DNA of 22,393 nt from IMG/VR virus record IMGVR_UViG_3300021964_000593, positions 1 through 22,393 of that record. One strand, given 5' to 3'. This DNA comes from a virus. The position numbers and the translations under genes were made by a program. Position 1 is the stretch's first letter; each line of letters starts with the position of its first letter. The notes beneath the pieces are model-generated. The model was not told the origin of the DNA. It was given only the letters and a program-made list of their open reading frames with translations, and ran no database searches. Positions 7,598-15,710 of the stretch are shown piece by piece.

Positions 7598-9820
7598 CTA
7601 TCTAATTAAATCGCTTATTAATCCCTTATTGGTATACCTTGCAAAGTTAATGGAAATTTTTGAGCTTTTCTTTTCAGGTGTATAAAGATGCTTTTGACAA
7701 GCCATAATAGCTAAACCACTGCTAATAGACGCATCAAATCTAGTTCTGTTGCTTATATCAAACTTAGCCCAGTCTTCTAGAGTTCTGGTGAATGGCATAG
7801 AACCCATCAAGTCAGGGTCTCTAAATGTACCCTCCATGTCTAAACCAATGTGTTTTTCTATATATGATTCTATTGCAGCCGCATGAGCTTGTTTTATATC
7901 CTCACTGGAGTTTGGTATACCTCCTAATTCTTTTTCTGTTCTTGATAATTTATTAAAAACTTTATCAGGTCTGTTCATGCTAAAAGCCCTATACCCTCTG
8001 TTTTTAAAATGATACAAGAGTCTAGGTTTATTATTCTCGACAAGTATTGGCATTCCATAAAAGACACAAGCCATTAACACTTCTTCAAAAAATATTTCTG
8101 CGGTTTGAGGTCTTGCTACATATTCTAAGAAAAACTCATTGCTTGGAGCTTCGTCCATGTTAAACTTTGTCAAACCATGTAATGCACCATTAGAGCCTCT
8201 TCCACCTACTGTTCCAGATATATCATAACTATCACAACCAAATGCACCAAGATGTTCATTCCCTGGCATTTTTTTACCACTCCTAGTTATGACTCTATTT
8301 TGTAAATTTTTGTTAGGTGTCCATGACACCAGGAATCTTCCACGATTGTTAGGTGTCCATATAACTTTAGAATCTTTTATTCCGTCTTTCCATGAAAACG
8401 AACCCCTTGTTAAATAATGTTCTTTTATAACAGAATCGTTATAATCAATCTGCTGATATATTTTTGTTAAATTAAATAGAGATTGTTTACTTTCATCCCT
8501 GAAAGCATGTGACTCAGTTCTAGGAAACTGTCTATAGAATTCGTTCAAAGCATCAGGGTCATTCTTTAAACTTTCAACTTCAGCTTCCCAGTAATCTATT
8601 GCACCATTTTCTATAACCTCACCATCAACACCAATAGTTTTTTCTATAGGTTTTCTAAAAACAGGTAATCCATATCTATCTATAAATCCCTCCATGTTCC
8701 ATTCCATTGGGATAAACAAGTTATATAAACCACTTTTAGTTTGCCCATTTGAATTACGTTTAGTCAAAGAAGAGTCTTCATATAATTTTTTAAAGTTATC
8801 CCCACCCTTACTAAGTGCATTAGAGGTAGAACCCATCATGCATTTACCTATAATCTTACTACCTAAACGCAAACAAGTTTTTGTTACACGCCAGTTATTT
8901 AAAATATTATTTGGTTTTATCCATTTACCACTTTCATCATGTACCAACAATAATAACTTCTCACCATCATAAGAGTTGTCATCTGTGTTCTTCCAATCTA
9001 TAGTTGTATCCAATCCTAACAATTCTTCTTGGTTAGAATCATACATATTTTTTTTTGTTATTTTAGATGCTGGTATCCTAAACGCTAACTCCGTTTTAGG
9101 TTTATCCATGCCATCTTGTATAGGCTTGAAGAAGAACGGCAATCTGTTTGCTATAGGAACAACTTTATCAGTAAACATTTTCTTAGCGTCTGCTCCTGTT
9201 TTAGATAGTATTCCAACTCTAGAATCTTTTGCAAGTGTTCCTGTATTGACACTTTCTGAAGAGCCCATATAAGAAAATCCTGAACGTCTTATTTTTAAAT
9301 AAGTCATTCCAAAACTTCTGTTGTCAGCTTTACACGCTTCCCAAAATAAATAAAATATTCTATTAGCTTCTCTATAATCTGGGTAACCCACGTCAATAGA
9401 TGTCCATTGCAAGTACATGTAGTGAGCTCCTGATATGTATGTGGGAACTCCGTTATTCATAAACCAATAGCCTAACTCTCTATTGTCAAATTCATTCTCT
9501 ATATAATCAACCCAACTGTTTTTAAACTCACCAGGCATTTCATTCCATTGAAATATAGATTGAATTTTACTAAGAGGTTTTGGAATATCTATTCTTTCCC
9601 AGTATTGTTCAGATTTTTTGTTTGAACGTGAATGTATTTTTCTCGGTTGTTTTGGTAGACCAATAATCAGACCTTGTATGTTTATAATGTCTCCAAGCTC
9701 ACCACTTCTAGATATACAGACAAAGTCATATTTCTTGTTGTATCCATACTCCCAACTCTTATTTTTGTTCTTGTTGGTAAGTACAGATTTAGGTACGTAA
9801 TCTTGTACCACTTTATACAT
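7598..9820 (-). CDS. Terminase large subunit (TerL)
   Basis: This is the ATPase-nuclease that packages and cuts DNA. I place the start at ATG 9820, four nt after the upstream stop, giving 740 aa. The open frame extends to a TTG at 9847, which I consider less likely. In 749-aa numbering from that TTG, a deviant Walker A lies at 185-192 (K-I-R-R-S-G-F-S). The canonical GK[ST] lysine is replaced by Phe, but a lysine stands at the N-terminal side, as in lambda gpA (KSARVGYS). Next come VGILSKTGADA, Walker B LLLLVHDES (acidic pair D304-E305) and the coupling motif GST near 339-341. The C-terminal nuclease has candidate metal ligands D539 (FGCDSYD), E604 (ILVENN) and D705 (RFDAS). The length exceeds typical TerL proteins because of a long N-terminal region. 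Confidence 0.92.
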   Translation of the reverse strand: MYKVVQDYVPKSVLTNKNKNKSWEYGYNKKYDFVCISRSGELGDIINIQGLIIGLPKQPRKIHSRSNKKSEQYWERIDIPKPLSKIQSIFQWNEMPGEFKNSWVDYIENEFDNRELGYWFMNNGVPTYISGAHYMYLQWTSIDVGYPDYREANRIFYLFWEACKADNRSFGMTYLKIRRSGFSYMGSSESVNTGTLAKDSRVGILSKTGADAKKMFTDKVVPIANRLPFFFKPIQDGMDKPKTELAFRIPASKITKKNMYDSNQEELLGLDTTIDWKNTDDNSYDGEKLLLLVHDESGKWIKPNNILNNWRVTKTCLRLGSKIIGKCMMGSTSNALSKGGDNFKKLYEDSSLTKRNSNGQTKSGLYNLFIPMEWNMEGFIDRYGLPVFRKPIEKTIGVDGEVIENGAIDYWEAEVESLKNDPDALNEFYRQFPRTESHAFRDESKQSLFNLTKIYQQIDYNDSVIKEHYLTRGSFSWKDGIKDSKVIWTPNNRGRFLVSWTPNKNLQNRVITRSGKKMPGNEHLGAFGCDSYDISGTVGGRGSNGALHGLTKFNMDEAPSNEFFLEYVARPQTAEIFFEEVLMACVFYGMPILVENNKPRLLYHFKNRGYRAFSMNRPDKVFNKLSRTEKELGGIPNSSEDIKQAHAAAIESYIEKHIGLDMEGTFRDPDLMGSMPFTRTLEDWAKFDISNRTRFDASISSGLAIMACQKHLYTPEKKSSKISINFARYTNKGLISDLIR

Positions 9821-9824
9821 ATTG

Positions 9825-10106
9825 TTATTTTGACCTACGTTCTGCAAACCCTTGTTTTGTATCTACTTTGTTATTACTTTCTGCCATAGACAAAGCTTCT
9901 TTCTCTGCCTCTATTCTACTTAGTATTTCAAATGCATCAAATATCGCAAGCTTCTTGGTGGCTGCTGCATTCTTAAGTCTATCTGCAGCCAAATCATCTT
10001 GAGGGTCTGGTTTTATAATATCCTCTTTAGCAACTTTAATTAACTGGTGAACAGCTCTTCTGGCTGCATCAATAATTTCTAATTTAATTTCCTTGTTTGA
10101 TTTCAT
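9825..10106 (-). CDS. Small helical protein before TerL, possible TerS
   Basis: This 93-aa protein is almost entirely helical and charged (EIIDAARRAVHQLIKVAKED, then AAATKKLAIFDAFEILSRIE). It ends four nt before the preferred TerL start and overlaps the 187-aa gene upstream as ATGA. Position and size would suit a small terminase subunit that recognises the packaging site, but I see no clear helix-turn-helix, and terminase small subunits are often longer. A short accessory packaging protein is the alternative. The coding call is firm; the function is a position-based guess. Confidence 0.78.
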   Translation of the reverse strand: MKSNKEIKLEIIDAARRAVHQLIKVAKEDIIKPDPQDDLAADRLKNAAATKKLAIFDAFEILSRIEAEKEALSMAESNNKVDTKQGFAERRSK

Positions 10107-10666
10107 AATATCATTGTTATTTGATGGTCAAACATTCTATATAATTTTTCTCCATCTACCTCAAACTCATATTCACTATCAGGCTTAAAAGATATTAAGT
10201 CTCCCTTATTAACGCCTTGCTTAATTAAGTTTTCATTAGGGTATTTAATTATCCCAACCAATGGCTCTTCCTTAGTGTTCTTAAATATAATAGATTCTTT
10301 TGTTTTTATTGGTTTAACATAACAATATCTGTCATGCGCACACCAATCTGTACCATTATGGTACATAAAGAACTGTTCGTTATCGACTAAAAACAAGTTG
10401 TCTTTCAGAAAACTTTTTCCGCTTTTTCTTCGCCCTTTAATATCATTGTAGAATTTAAAAACATTGTGATGAACAAGAAGAGTGTCACCTACCTTTATAG
10501 GTCCACAATAGTTTATAGGCAGTGCTTTTACTTCAGCATACCTGTTTGAGTATCTAGCATCTTCTTCAGATGAGCTAACAAGAAAATCTATCCCACCAAT
10601 ATTTTTTGTGTTGGAATATCTTTTGTTTTCTCTAGGTGTTACTATAAAGTCAGTTGGTGATTTCAA
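10103..10666 (-). CDS. GroES-like double-barrel protein, putative phage co-chaperonin
   Basis: This 187-aa protein looks like two GroES-type beta-barrels in tandem. In the second (about 125-187), VNKGDLISF and the closing strands YEFEVDGEKLYRMFDHQITM match the last strands of GroES. Its final 36 residues align without gaps to the end of this phage's own GroES (19957-20214), with 9 identities (N, K, G, D, I, Y, E, K and the final L) and many conservative changes. In the first (about 6-119), FIVTP, then NIGGIDFLVSSSEED and AEVKALP, then IKVGDTLLVHHNVF follow the GroES order of first strand, mobile loop with GG-I-x-L, and VGDIVIF. Residues 76-90 (GRRKSGKS) form an inserted basic loop. It overlaps both neighbours as ATGA and lies two genes before TerL. 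I infer a co-chaperonin or assembly factor; a shared fold without chaperonin binding is the main alternative. Confidence 0.6.
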   Translation of the reverse strand: MKSPTDFIVTPRENKRYSNTKNIGGIDFLVSSSEEDARYSNRYAEVKALPINYCGPIKVGDTLLVHHNVFKFYNDIKGRRKSGKSFLKDNLFLVDNEQFFMYHNGTDWCAHDRYCYVKPIKTKESIIFKNTKEEPLVGIIKYPNENLIKQGVNKGDLISFKPDSEYEFEVDGEKLYRMFDHQITMIL

Positions 10667-10887
10667 AAGTTTATATTGTATTCAATGGATACAGGCATAG
10701 TCGAACTAAACTCTTTCCAAAGAATAACAACATCATCTTCTTCTATGTATATTTTGTAGGATTGCAATTGAGAATCATATTTAATTAAATGAATCCTGTG
10801 TGTTCCGTTTAGAACTTCTTGACCTACTAAGTAATGCATAGCTCCAGACTTATAATCTGGACCGACAGATATTTTTCTTATATCCAT
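10663..10887 (-). CDS. Conserved small protein of the terminase block, 74 aa
   Basis: This 74-aa protein starts MDIRKISVGPDYKSGAMHYL and seems to be one small beta-rich domain ending in FSSTMPVSIEYNINF. I recall closely similar short proteins beside the terminase of other Bacteroidota phages, but know no function. It overlaps the double-barrel gene by four nt (ATGA), so the two are probably made together and may act together. No membrane segment, cysteine cluster or enzyme motif is seen. Confidence 0.78.
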   Translation of the reverse strand: MDIRKISVGPDYKSGAMHYLVGQEVLNGTHRIHLIKYDSQLQSYKIYIEEDDVVILWKEFSSTMPVSIEYNINF

Positions 10888-10912
10888 TATATTAAATTTT
10901 ATTATTTATTAT

Positions 10913-11263
10913 TTACCCTACTGGGTCAACAGGTGGCTGCCATGGCAATCCGCTGTTTGTGCCTATATCTTCTATTTGTTGCTTCTTAATAGCTGAATAT
11001 GTTGTAACGTAAGCTTCTCCATCAGCAACTACAGTTGGCCCTAAATCAGCCTGCACAAGAGCTATTACTTGAGCTTCTGTTAATTGGCTATATGGCGTAA
11101 GAGGAGGTGGTCCTACAACTCCAGACAATTTAGATTGATATACTTTTCTAGCATATCCAATGCCATCATTTGCTTGTATCGCAGATGTAACTATTAATTG
11201 ACCTGGAGACGTTGATGTATCATACTCCATTGTTAAAATTGTCCATGTTATTATTGCTGCCAT
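10913..11263 (-). CDS. Small fibre-neighbour protein
   Basis: This 116-aa protein starts ITWTILTMEYD and contains the segment PYSQLTEAQVIALVQADLG (about 82-100). This arrangement resembles a small family I remember as common near tail fibre genes of marine phages. The end is Pro/Gly-rich (LPWQPPVDPVG). It lies 9 nt after the 1072-aa fibre gene. It could be a fibre chaperone, a tip protein or a small tail component. None of these is proven by motifs visible here. Confidence 0.75.
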   Translation of the reverse strand: MAAIITWTILTMEYDTSTSPGQLIVTSAIQANDGIGYARKVYQSKLSGVVGPPPLTPYSQLTEAQVIALVQADLGPTVVADGEAYVTTYSAIKKQQIEDIGTNSGLPWQPPVDPVG

Positions 11264-11272
11264 ATTATTTTT

Positions 11273-14200
11273 TTATTGATAAACTCTAATTTCTAATGAG
11301 CCATCGGTTAACTTATCGTCACTATTATGTGTTAGTATTTTTATTTCGTTATCATTTACTCTTCTCCACGCTATATCGTGATTGTTTTCTGCGCTACCAC
11401 CATTTACAAAAACAATTGTTTTACCTGAAGTAAATGGAGTTGAAGTTGATGTTAATGAATAATCTCCACCTGCGTTTCTACTCCACGTCAATACTCCTGC
11501 ATTTACTAATGAATTAGCTAAAACACTTGCTGTAGGAGCTGAAGTTCCTGTCTGAGATATCAAGGCTGTATAAGTATAAAAACTTGATGCTGTATCTTCA
11601 AAAACTCTTCCTGTTGCATCAACCTTTAAATTATAAGAAGTTGGGTCTGCTGGTAAAACAGTTCCGTTACCATACGCTCCAAGAGAAATGTGGCTTGTAT
11701 ATGCTTCAATTGCATTTAATCCTGTAACAGCACCTCCTGCACCTATTACTACCTTAGCAAGAGATGGTGCGTTGTACTGTCCTATTACAACCTGACCTTG
11801 TACGGAAGTTGTATCAGATAGCTGCCATCCAAAAGCAAATGTAGGACTCGAATCATTTAATGTAATATCTTTTCCTATTCCAATCCCATTAGCATTACTA
11901 ACAGTAATTCCTGTCCCTATTGCAATTGATGCGGCAGAATTAATATTATTGCCTGCTCCTAAAGCAATTCCTGTTGTTCCAATAATTTGATTAAGGCCTC
12001 CTGCAGTAAATCCTTGATTTCCTGAAACAGTATGATTTTGCCCAAAAGCAGATGCATTATTTCCGCTAACTGTGTTGTTATTCCCTGTAGCGAATGATTG
12101 CAATCCACTTGCGGTATTGCTTTGTCCGAATGATGCCGAATTAGCTGCAGTAGAGGAACTGCTAACCCCTATGGAGAATGCATTTGGTCCTGAACTTGTA
12201 GTTTGATTTCCAAGTGCTACAGCTCTTTCTGCGCTTGCGTTTGTAAGTTTTCCTCCTGCAAATGAATTTATTCCAGAGGCTATAGAGTTTTCTCCAAAAG
12301 TAAATGAGTTGTTTCCTCTAGCTTCAGTTGAAAATCCAAAGGCAGCTGATTGAGCCGCTGTGGAAATATTTGAAGAGCCTGCTGCAAATGCATTCTCGGC
12401 TAAAACCTCATGGTTTGCGCCTGTAGCAAAAGTGTTTTTATCTAGAACTTGGTTGCCTATTCCTGTAGCAAAAGCTCTTTCTCCTCCTGTTGCAATATTG
12501 TTTTCACCAAACAAAGCAGAATGGTCTGCTCCTGCGTTTACTGCGTTATTTTCACCTGCAACAAAAGATGTAGTAGCATTTATCTGGTTGGAAGTTCCAA
12601 AAATTGCAGAGTTTAATCCTGTGTAAATAGTGTTACCCCCTCCTCCAACTATTGAAGAATTTCCAGTTACAGTATTGTTATTACCAAAAGCTAATGAATT
12701 TGTTCTGTCAATAGTATTATTATTACCAAATACTGCGCTATGAACACCTGAAATAGTATTGGTTTTACCTGAAGCAAATGAGTAATCTCCTCCTGGAGAT
12801 ATTGTGTTTTGATATCCTGCTGCCACCGAACCATCTGCTCCTGCTGTAGATTGAAATCCTAAAGCTACAGAGTTTGGTGCGCTTGCTGTTCCATCGAATC
12901 CAAATTTTACAGCGTTGTTTGCGGTTGCTGTTCCACCAAATCCAGATACAAATGTATTCTTTCCTGAGGCCTCTCCTTTTTCACCAATAGCCACAGATGA
13001 TTGTCCTGATGCTATTGAGTCTTGACCGCTTGATATTGAGTAAGCTCCAGAAGCTAATGTCTTATTTCCAAAAGCAGCTGATGCTAAAGCCGAAGCTTCA
13101 GTTGAAAGTCCAAAGGCTGATGCACCTCCTCCACTCGCCAAGGTTAAGAAGTTTGCTGCCAAAGAGCCATTTCCAAATGCTGTTGTTGCAGCACCCATAG
13201 CAACGGCATTTGTTCCGTTAGCGTATGCCACTCCACCTAAATTAAAAGATGGGCCTCTGTTTCCTTGAGCGGTATCTCCTCCGTCTTGGGTAATAGAAAA
13301 TTTGTGATTCGCATATCCCTCGGTAAGCTGAAACAGTTTTGCATAAGTTCCACCTGTATTGGTTGCAGTTAAAGGGTCAATTCTAGCGTCAAAATTAAAT
13401 ATGCCATTTGGCATGTCTTGAATTAATTTTCTGCCTGTTAAACTATCAACAGTAGTTGTATCCCCTTTCCAAGTAGATAAAAAGTACCCTGCTGCTAAAC
13501 TATTATTTTGTCCGTTTAATGTAATTTGACTAGCTGTAGTTTCACCTGCTGCAGGCTCAAAGTTATCATTAGACTTTATGCTTGTTAAAGATAGTTGATT
13601 GCTTCCAATTATAATGTTTCCATTAACAGTAACCAAAGGATTGGTTATTGGGTCAGCATCTTGAGTAACTAAAGAGTCTCCCAATATCTGAGTTCCTACC
13701 CAAAGAGGTAAGGTGTTTATTGTTCCTGAACCTGTAATAACAGGGCTGTTATCTATCTTAGCCCAAAATACATTTCCTGCATCATCTTCTGAAATAATTG
13801 CCCAATCTTGAGGCTCCCAGTCAGTAATCCCACTTAAATCTGTTGTTCCTGCAACAGATACAACCCAATACTTTCCTGTATTTCCAGGAATAAGAGATAT
13901 GGCTTGTAGGTCAGGAGTGTTTGTATCTGCATCCCATGTTCCTTGAAACTCAAGTCCTGAGCCTTGGTAATTTTGCCAAGTAACATTTCCTGATGCATCT
14001 GAAACTAAAACTTGTTCATTATTTCCTACTTGGTTGTTAGCATCATATACAGGCCCTAAAAGTTTTATATCTCCTCCTAAAGTTGTAATTCCTGTAACTG
14101 TTAAGTTTCCTAGTAAACTACTATCTAAACCTACTGTTAGGTTTTGAGCTATACTTAAGCTACCAACACCGCTTCCGTTATCTAAATAAACTATTGTACC

Positions 14201-14491
14201 GCTTGGAGCTTGACATGCATCTTTTGCATTAGTGGTAGCAACATCTTGGTAAAACAAAGAATTAACCAGCTTAAAAGATTCCTGGCCAGCAGAACTGGCG
14301 GTAAATATAGGGATTCTGTAAGAACAGCCATCAAAAGCTTCATCTATAATAAAATTAGCAATATCCCCTAACGTAAAAGTTTTTGTCTGCTTTTCAATTG
14401 GTGTTGAATTTGCAGCAGTTCCAATTAAATAATCCCCAGACTCAATTGGTAACTGATTAGGGTATGATAAAGTATTACTAATTTTAGCCAT
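11273..14491 (-). CDS. Long tail fibre with YadA-head-like repeats
   Basis: This 1072-aa protein is the likely receptor-binding fibre. The first 50 residues (SGDYLIGTAANSTPIEKQTK, then FTLGDIANFI) look like a virion anchor. A beta-rich linker domain follows. From about residue 418 to 875 the chain is built of dozens of roughly 14-residue repeats with S/A at one site and G at the next (NSxAxGxxxxASG), for example SGQDSIASGQSSVAIG. This is the pattern of the left-handed beta-roll in YadA and trimeric autotransporter adhesin heads (Hep_Hag motifs), so a trimeric stalk is expected. The last 140 residues form a different globular tip (TYTALISQTGTSAP to LEIRVYQ). It has no signal peptide or membrane anchor, as expected for a virion protein rather than a true autotransporter. 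A coiled-coil protein precedes it and a small fibre-neighbour protein follows. Confidence 0.88.
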   Translation of the reverse strand: MAKISNTLSYPNQLPIESGDYLIGTAANSTPIEKQTKTFTLGDIANFIIDEAFDGCSYRIPIFTASSAGQESFKLVNSLFYQDVATTNAKDACQAPSGTIVYLDNGSGVGSLSIAQNLTVGLDSSLLGNLTVTGITTLGGDIKLLGPVYDANNQVGNNEQVLVSDASGNVTWQNYQGSGLEFQGTWDADTNTPDLQAISLIPGNTGKYWVVSVAGTTDLSGITDWEPQDWAIISEDDAGNVFWAKIDNSPVITGSGTINTLPLWVGTQILGDSLVTQDADPITNPLVTVNGNIIIGSNQLSLTSIKSNDNFEPAAGETTASQITLNGQNNSLAAGYFLSTWKGDTTTVDSLTGRKLIQDMPNGIFNFDARIDPLTATNTGGTYAKLFQLTEGYANHKFSITQDGGDTAQGNRGPSFNLGGVAYANGTNAVAMGAATTAFGNGSLAANFLTLASGGGASAFGLSTEASALASAAFGNKTLASGAYSISSGQDSIASGQSSVAIGEKGEASGKNTFVSGFGGTATANNAVKFGFDGTASAPNSVALGFQSTAGADGSVAAGYQNTISPGGDYSFASGKTNTISGVHSAVFGNNNTIDRTNSLAFGNNNTVTGNSSIVGGGGNTIYTGLNSAIFGTSNQINATTSFVAGENNAVNAGADHSALFGENNIATGGERAFATGIGNQVLDKNTFATGANHEVLAENAFAAGSSNISTAAQSAAFGFSTEARGNNSFTFGENSIASGINSFAGGKLTNASAERAVALGNQTTSSGPNAFSIGVSSSSTAANSASFGQSNTASGLQSFATGNNNTVSGNNASAFGQNHTVSGNQGFTAGGLNQIIGTTGIALGAGNNINSAASIAIGTGITVSNANGIGIGKDITLNDSSPTFAFGWQLSDTTSVQGQVVIGQYNAPSLAKVVIGAGGAVTGLNAIEAYTSHISLGAYGNGTVLPADPTSYNLKVDATGRVFEDTASSFYTYTALISQTGTSAPTASVLANSLVNAGVLTWSRNAGGDYSLTSTSTPFTSGKTIVFVNGGSAENNHDIAWRRVNDNEIKILTHNSDDKLTDGSLEIRVYQ
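11880..13240 (-). repeat. Degenerate repeat tract coding for the beta-roll of the fibre
   Basis: Within the fibre gene about 1.35 kb codes for repeated 14-15-residue units (about 42-45 nt each) with recurring words such as GNNNTVSGN, GxNSFA and ASGxxS. The copies have diverged at DNA level, so this is an old expansion rather than a fresh tandem duplication. Such tracts can gain or lose units by recombination and so change fibre length. Confidence 0.7.
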
Positions 14492-14494
14492 GTT

Positions 14495-14728
14495 CTATTC
14501 TTTTTTCTCGGTGACCTCTCCAGTTTGTAAATTAATTACTGATTCTTCACCATAAGTTTTTATTAGTTCTTTTTCTAGTTCGACAAACTTACTTTTAATT
14601 TGTTTTATGTTGCCGATAATGTTTTCTTTTTGAAGCTCTAAGTCTCCTAGTGAAATTTTAGCTTGCGTAAAAGAATTATTTAAATCTTGTAATTTACTTA
14701 ATTCTTCTGATGTTAATTGTTTTGACAT
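14495..14728 (-). CDS. Coiled-coil protein before the fibre gene, 77 aa
   Basis: This 77-aa protein is predicted to be one long coiled coil: LTSEELSKLQDLNNSFTQAK and then heptads through ENIIGNIKQIKSKFVELEKE. A short acidic tail follows. Similar short proteins occur in Bacteroidota phages. It is the first gene after a clear -7 box and ends three nt before the fibre start, so it is probably expressed with the fibre. It may act in fibre trimerisation or attachment, or inside the capsid. This is inference from position and structure. Confidence 0.8.
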   Translation of the reverse strand: MSKQLTSEELSKLQDLNNSFTQAKISLGDLELQKENIIGNIKQIKSKFVELEKELIKTYGEESVINLQTGEVTEKKE

Positions 14729-14751
14729 AATTTTAAATTTAATTTATTCTA

Positions 14752-14759
14752 CAAAGATA
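14752..14759 (-). promoter_or_regulatory. Bacteroidota -7 box for the fibre-packaging transcript
   Basis: The minus strand reads TATCTTTG, a perfect TAnnTTTG, 24 nt before the ATG at 14728 in a 37-nt intergenic gap after the holin gene. It could drive the long run from the coiled-coil gene through fibre, TerL and portal, in which no other such box lies between genes. No clear -33 element is seen. Confidence 0.6.
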
Positions 14760-14765
14760 TGAATT

Positions 14766-15161
14766 TTATTCTTGATTGTTTTTTCTGCTCTTCTCCCAGC
14801 TGCGACCCACAAAATATGCGCCATATACAGTTACTAACAGGGTTTGAAAAATTGGAATATAGGCTTCAGTTATTTTAAATTCACCAATATTACCATCAGT
14901 AAAACATAATGCTGTAAATATAATTGTAAGATATATCAGAACCATAGGTCTTATATTTTTAGATAGCCAACTATCTGATTGCATGTCGTACTTCCAACGC
15001 TCAGTTACTTGTTGTTGTGCTTCTTTGTCAGCTTGTTCTAATATTTCTTGAATCTTTTGTTTGGCAGCTAGTCTTTCTTCATCTGTTGTTACTAAGTCAT
15101 CAATAACACTTCCGACTTGTTTTATAACGCCACCTGTTAACCATTGTATAATTTTCTTCAT
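14766..15161 (-). CDS. Holin of the two/three-TM GTA-holin type
   Basis: This 131-aa membrane protein probably forms the inner-membrane lesion that starts lysis. The N-terminal half is an amphipathic, charged helix (DEERLAAKQKIQEILEQADK). Two hydrophobic segments follow at about 72-88 (PMVLIYLTIIFTALCF) and 101-119 (YIPIFQTLLVTVYGAYFVG), then a basic tail. The order DSWLSKNIRP, TM, linker, PIFQTLLVTVYGAYFVGRSWEK matches the family I know as the GTA holin with three TMs (PF11351). The first 20 residues (IIQWLTGGVIKQVGSVI) could be the third, weaker segment. It overlaps the amidase gene by four nt (ATGA), a normal lysis-cassette arrangement. Confidence 0.8.
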   Translation of the reverse strand: MKKIIQWLTGGVIKQVGSVIDDLVTTDEERLAAKQKIQEILEQADKEAQQQVTERWKYDMQSDSWLSKNIRPMVLIYLTIIFTALCFTDGNIGEFKITEAYIPIFQTLLVTVYGAYFVGRSWEKSRKNNQE

Positions 15162-15568
15162 AATCCTTTATATTCATTAGACGCATCAAAGCTTGGACAA
15201 GCTTTGGTTGAAAAATCCCTATGCCCATGTATAGAGGCTTCAGGGAATATGTTTTTTAGTAATCTTAATAATAAAAGAAAGCTTGCTATTTGAGCACTTG
15301 TTCTATTGTCCTCTGGACACATATCTTTGTCAACCCCACCAGCATAACAAATGCCAATTGAATTTTTATTGTATCCTTTAGTATGAGCTCCTGATTGTTC
15401 TAATGGTCTTCCAATTTGTATTTGACCATCTCTCTTTATAAAAAAATGGTAGCCAATACCTGACCACCCTCTTTGTTTATGCCATTCATCTACTTTATCA
15501 GCATCCACATCCATGTCTGGAGGCGTGGCTGAGCAATGAATAATAATCTTATTTATTTTTCTTTTCAT
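15158..15568 (-). CDS. T7-lysozyme-type N-acetylmuramoyl-L-alanine amidase (endolysin)
   Basis: This 136-aa enzyme cuts the amide bond between N-acetylmuramic acid and L-alanine in peptidoglycan during lysis. The Amidase_2 fold is clear from IIIHCSAT, GIGYHFFIKRDG, HGHRDF and KACPSFD. Zinc ligands are H11, H116 and C124. The catalytic Tyr and Lys are Y40 and K122. All five sit exactly six residues before their T7 lysozyme counterparts (H17, Y46, H122, K128, C130), so the core has no gaps. There is no signal peptide and no cell-wall-binding domain, which fits release by the holin encoded immediately downstream. In T7 this enzyme also inhibits RNA polymerase. No single-subunit RNA polymerase is visible here, so that second role cannot be judged. 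Confidence 0.93.
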   Translation of the reverse strand: MKRKINKIIIHCSATPPDMDVDADKVDEWHKQRGWSGIGYHFFIKRDGQIQIGRPLEQSGAHTKGYNKNSIGICYAGGVDKDMCPEDNRTSAQIASFLLLLRLLKNIFPEASIHGHRDFSTKACPSFDASNEYKGL

Positions 15569-15710
15569 TATAATTAATCCATATTCGTTGCGCTGTATAA
15601 ACTATAGAAGCCACTAATAGAATTAATTTTAATACCATCTCTACATGAGTCATTGAAATAGCTAAGCTAACAAAATTAAATGCGTATATTTTCAAATCTT
15701 GCAAATTCAT
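15549..15710 (-). CDS. Small membrane protein of the lysis block, 53 aa
   Basis: Translation of the gap gives a 53-aa protein starting MNLQDLKIYAFNFVSLAISM. It has a hydrophobic stretch from about 8 to 20 and a stronger one at about 24-40 (MVLKLILLVASIVYTA), then a basic tail ending YNEKKNK. Its ATG overlaps the stop of the 23-codon ORF upstream as TAATG, and its end overlaps the amidase start by 20 nt, so it is locked into the lysis block. It could be a second holin, an antiholin or a pinholin-like regulator. The sequence alone does not decide. Confidence 0.65.
   Translation of the reverse strand: MNLQDLKIYAFNFVSLAISMTHVEMVLKLILLVASIVYTAQRIWINYNEKKNK

Noticed and set aside
9821-9847. TTG start for TerL that adds nine residues
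   Set aside because: It needs a rare start inside the upstream gene, while ATG 9820 lies four nt after the upstream stop.
12360-13200. Plus-strand frames opposite the fibre repeats
   Set aside because: They mirror the repeated codons of the fibre and have no independent coding signs.
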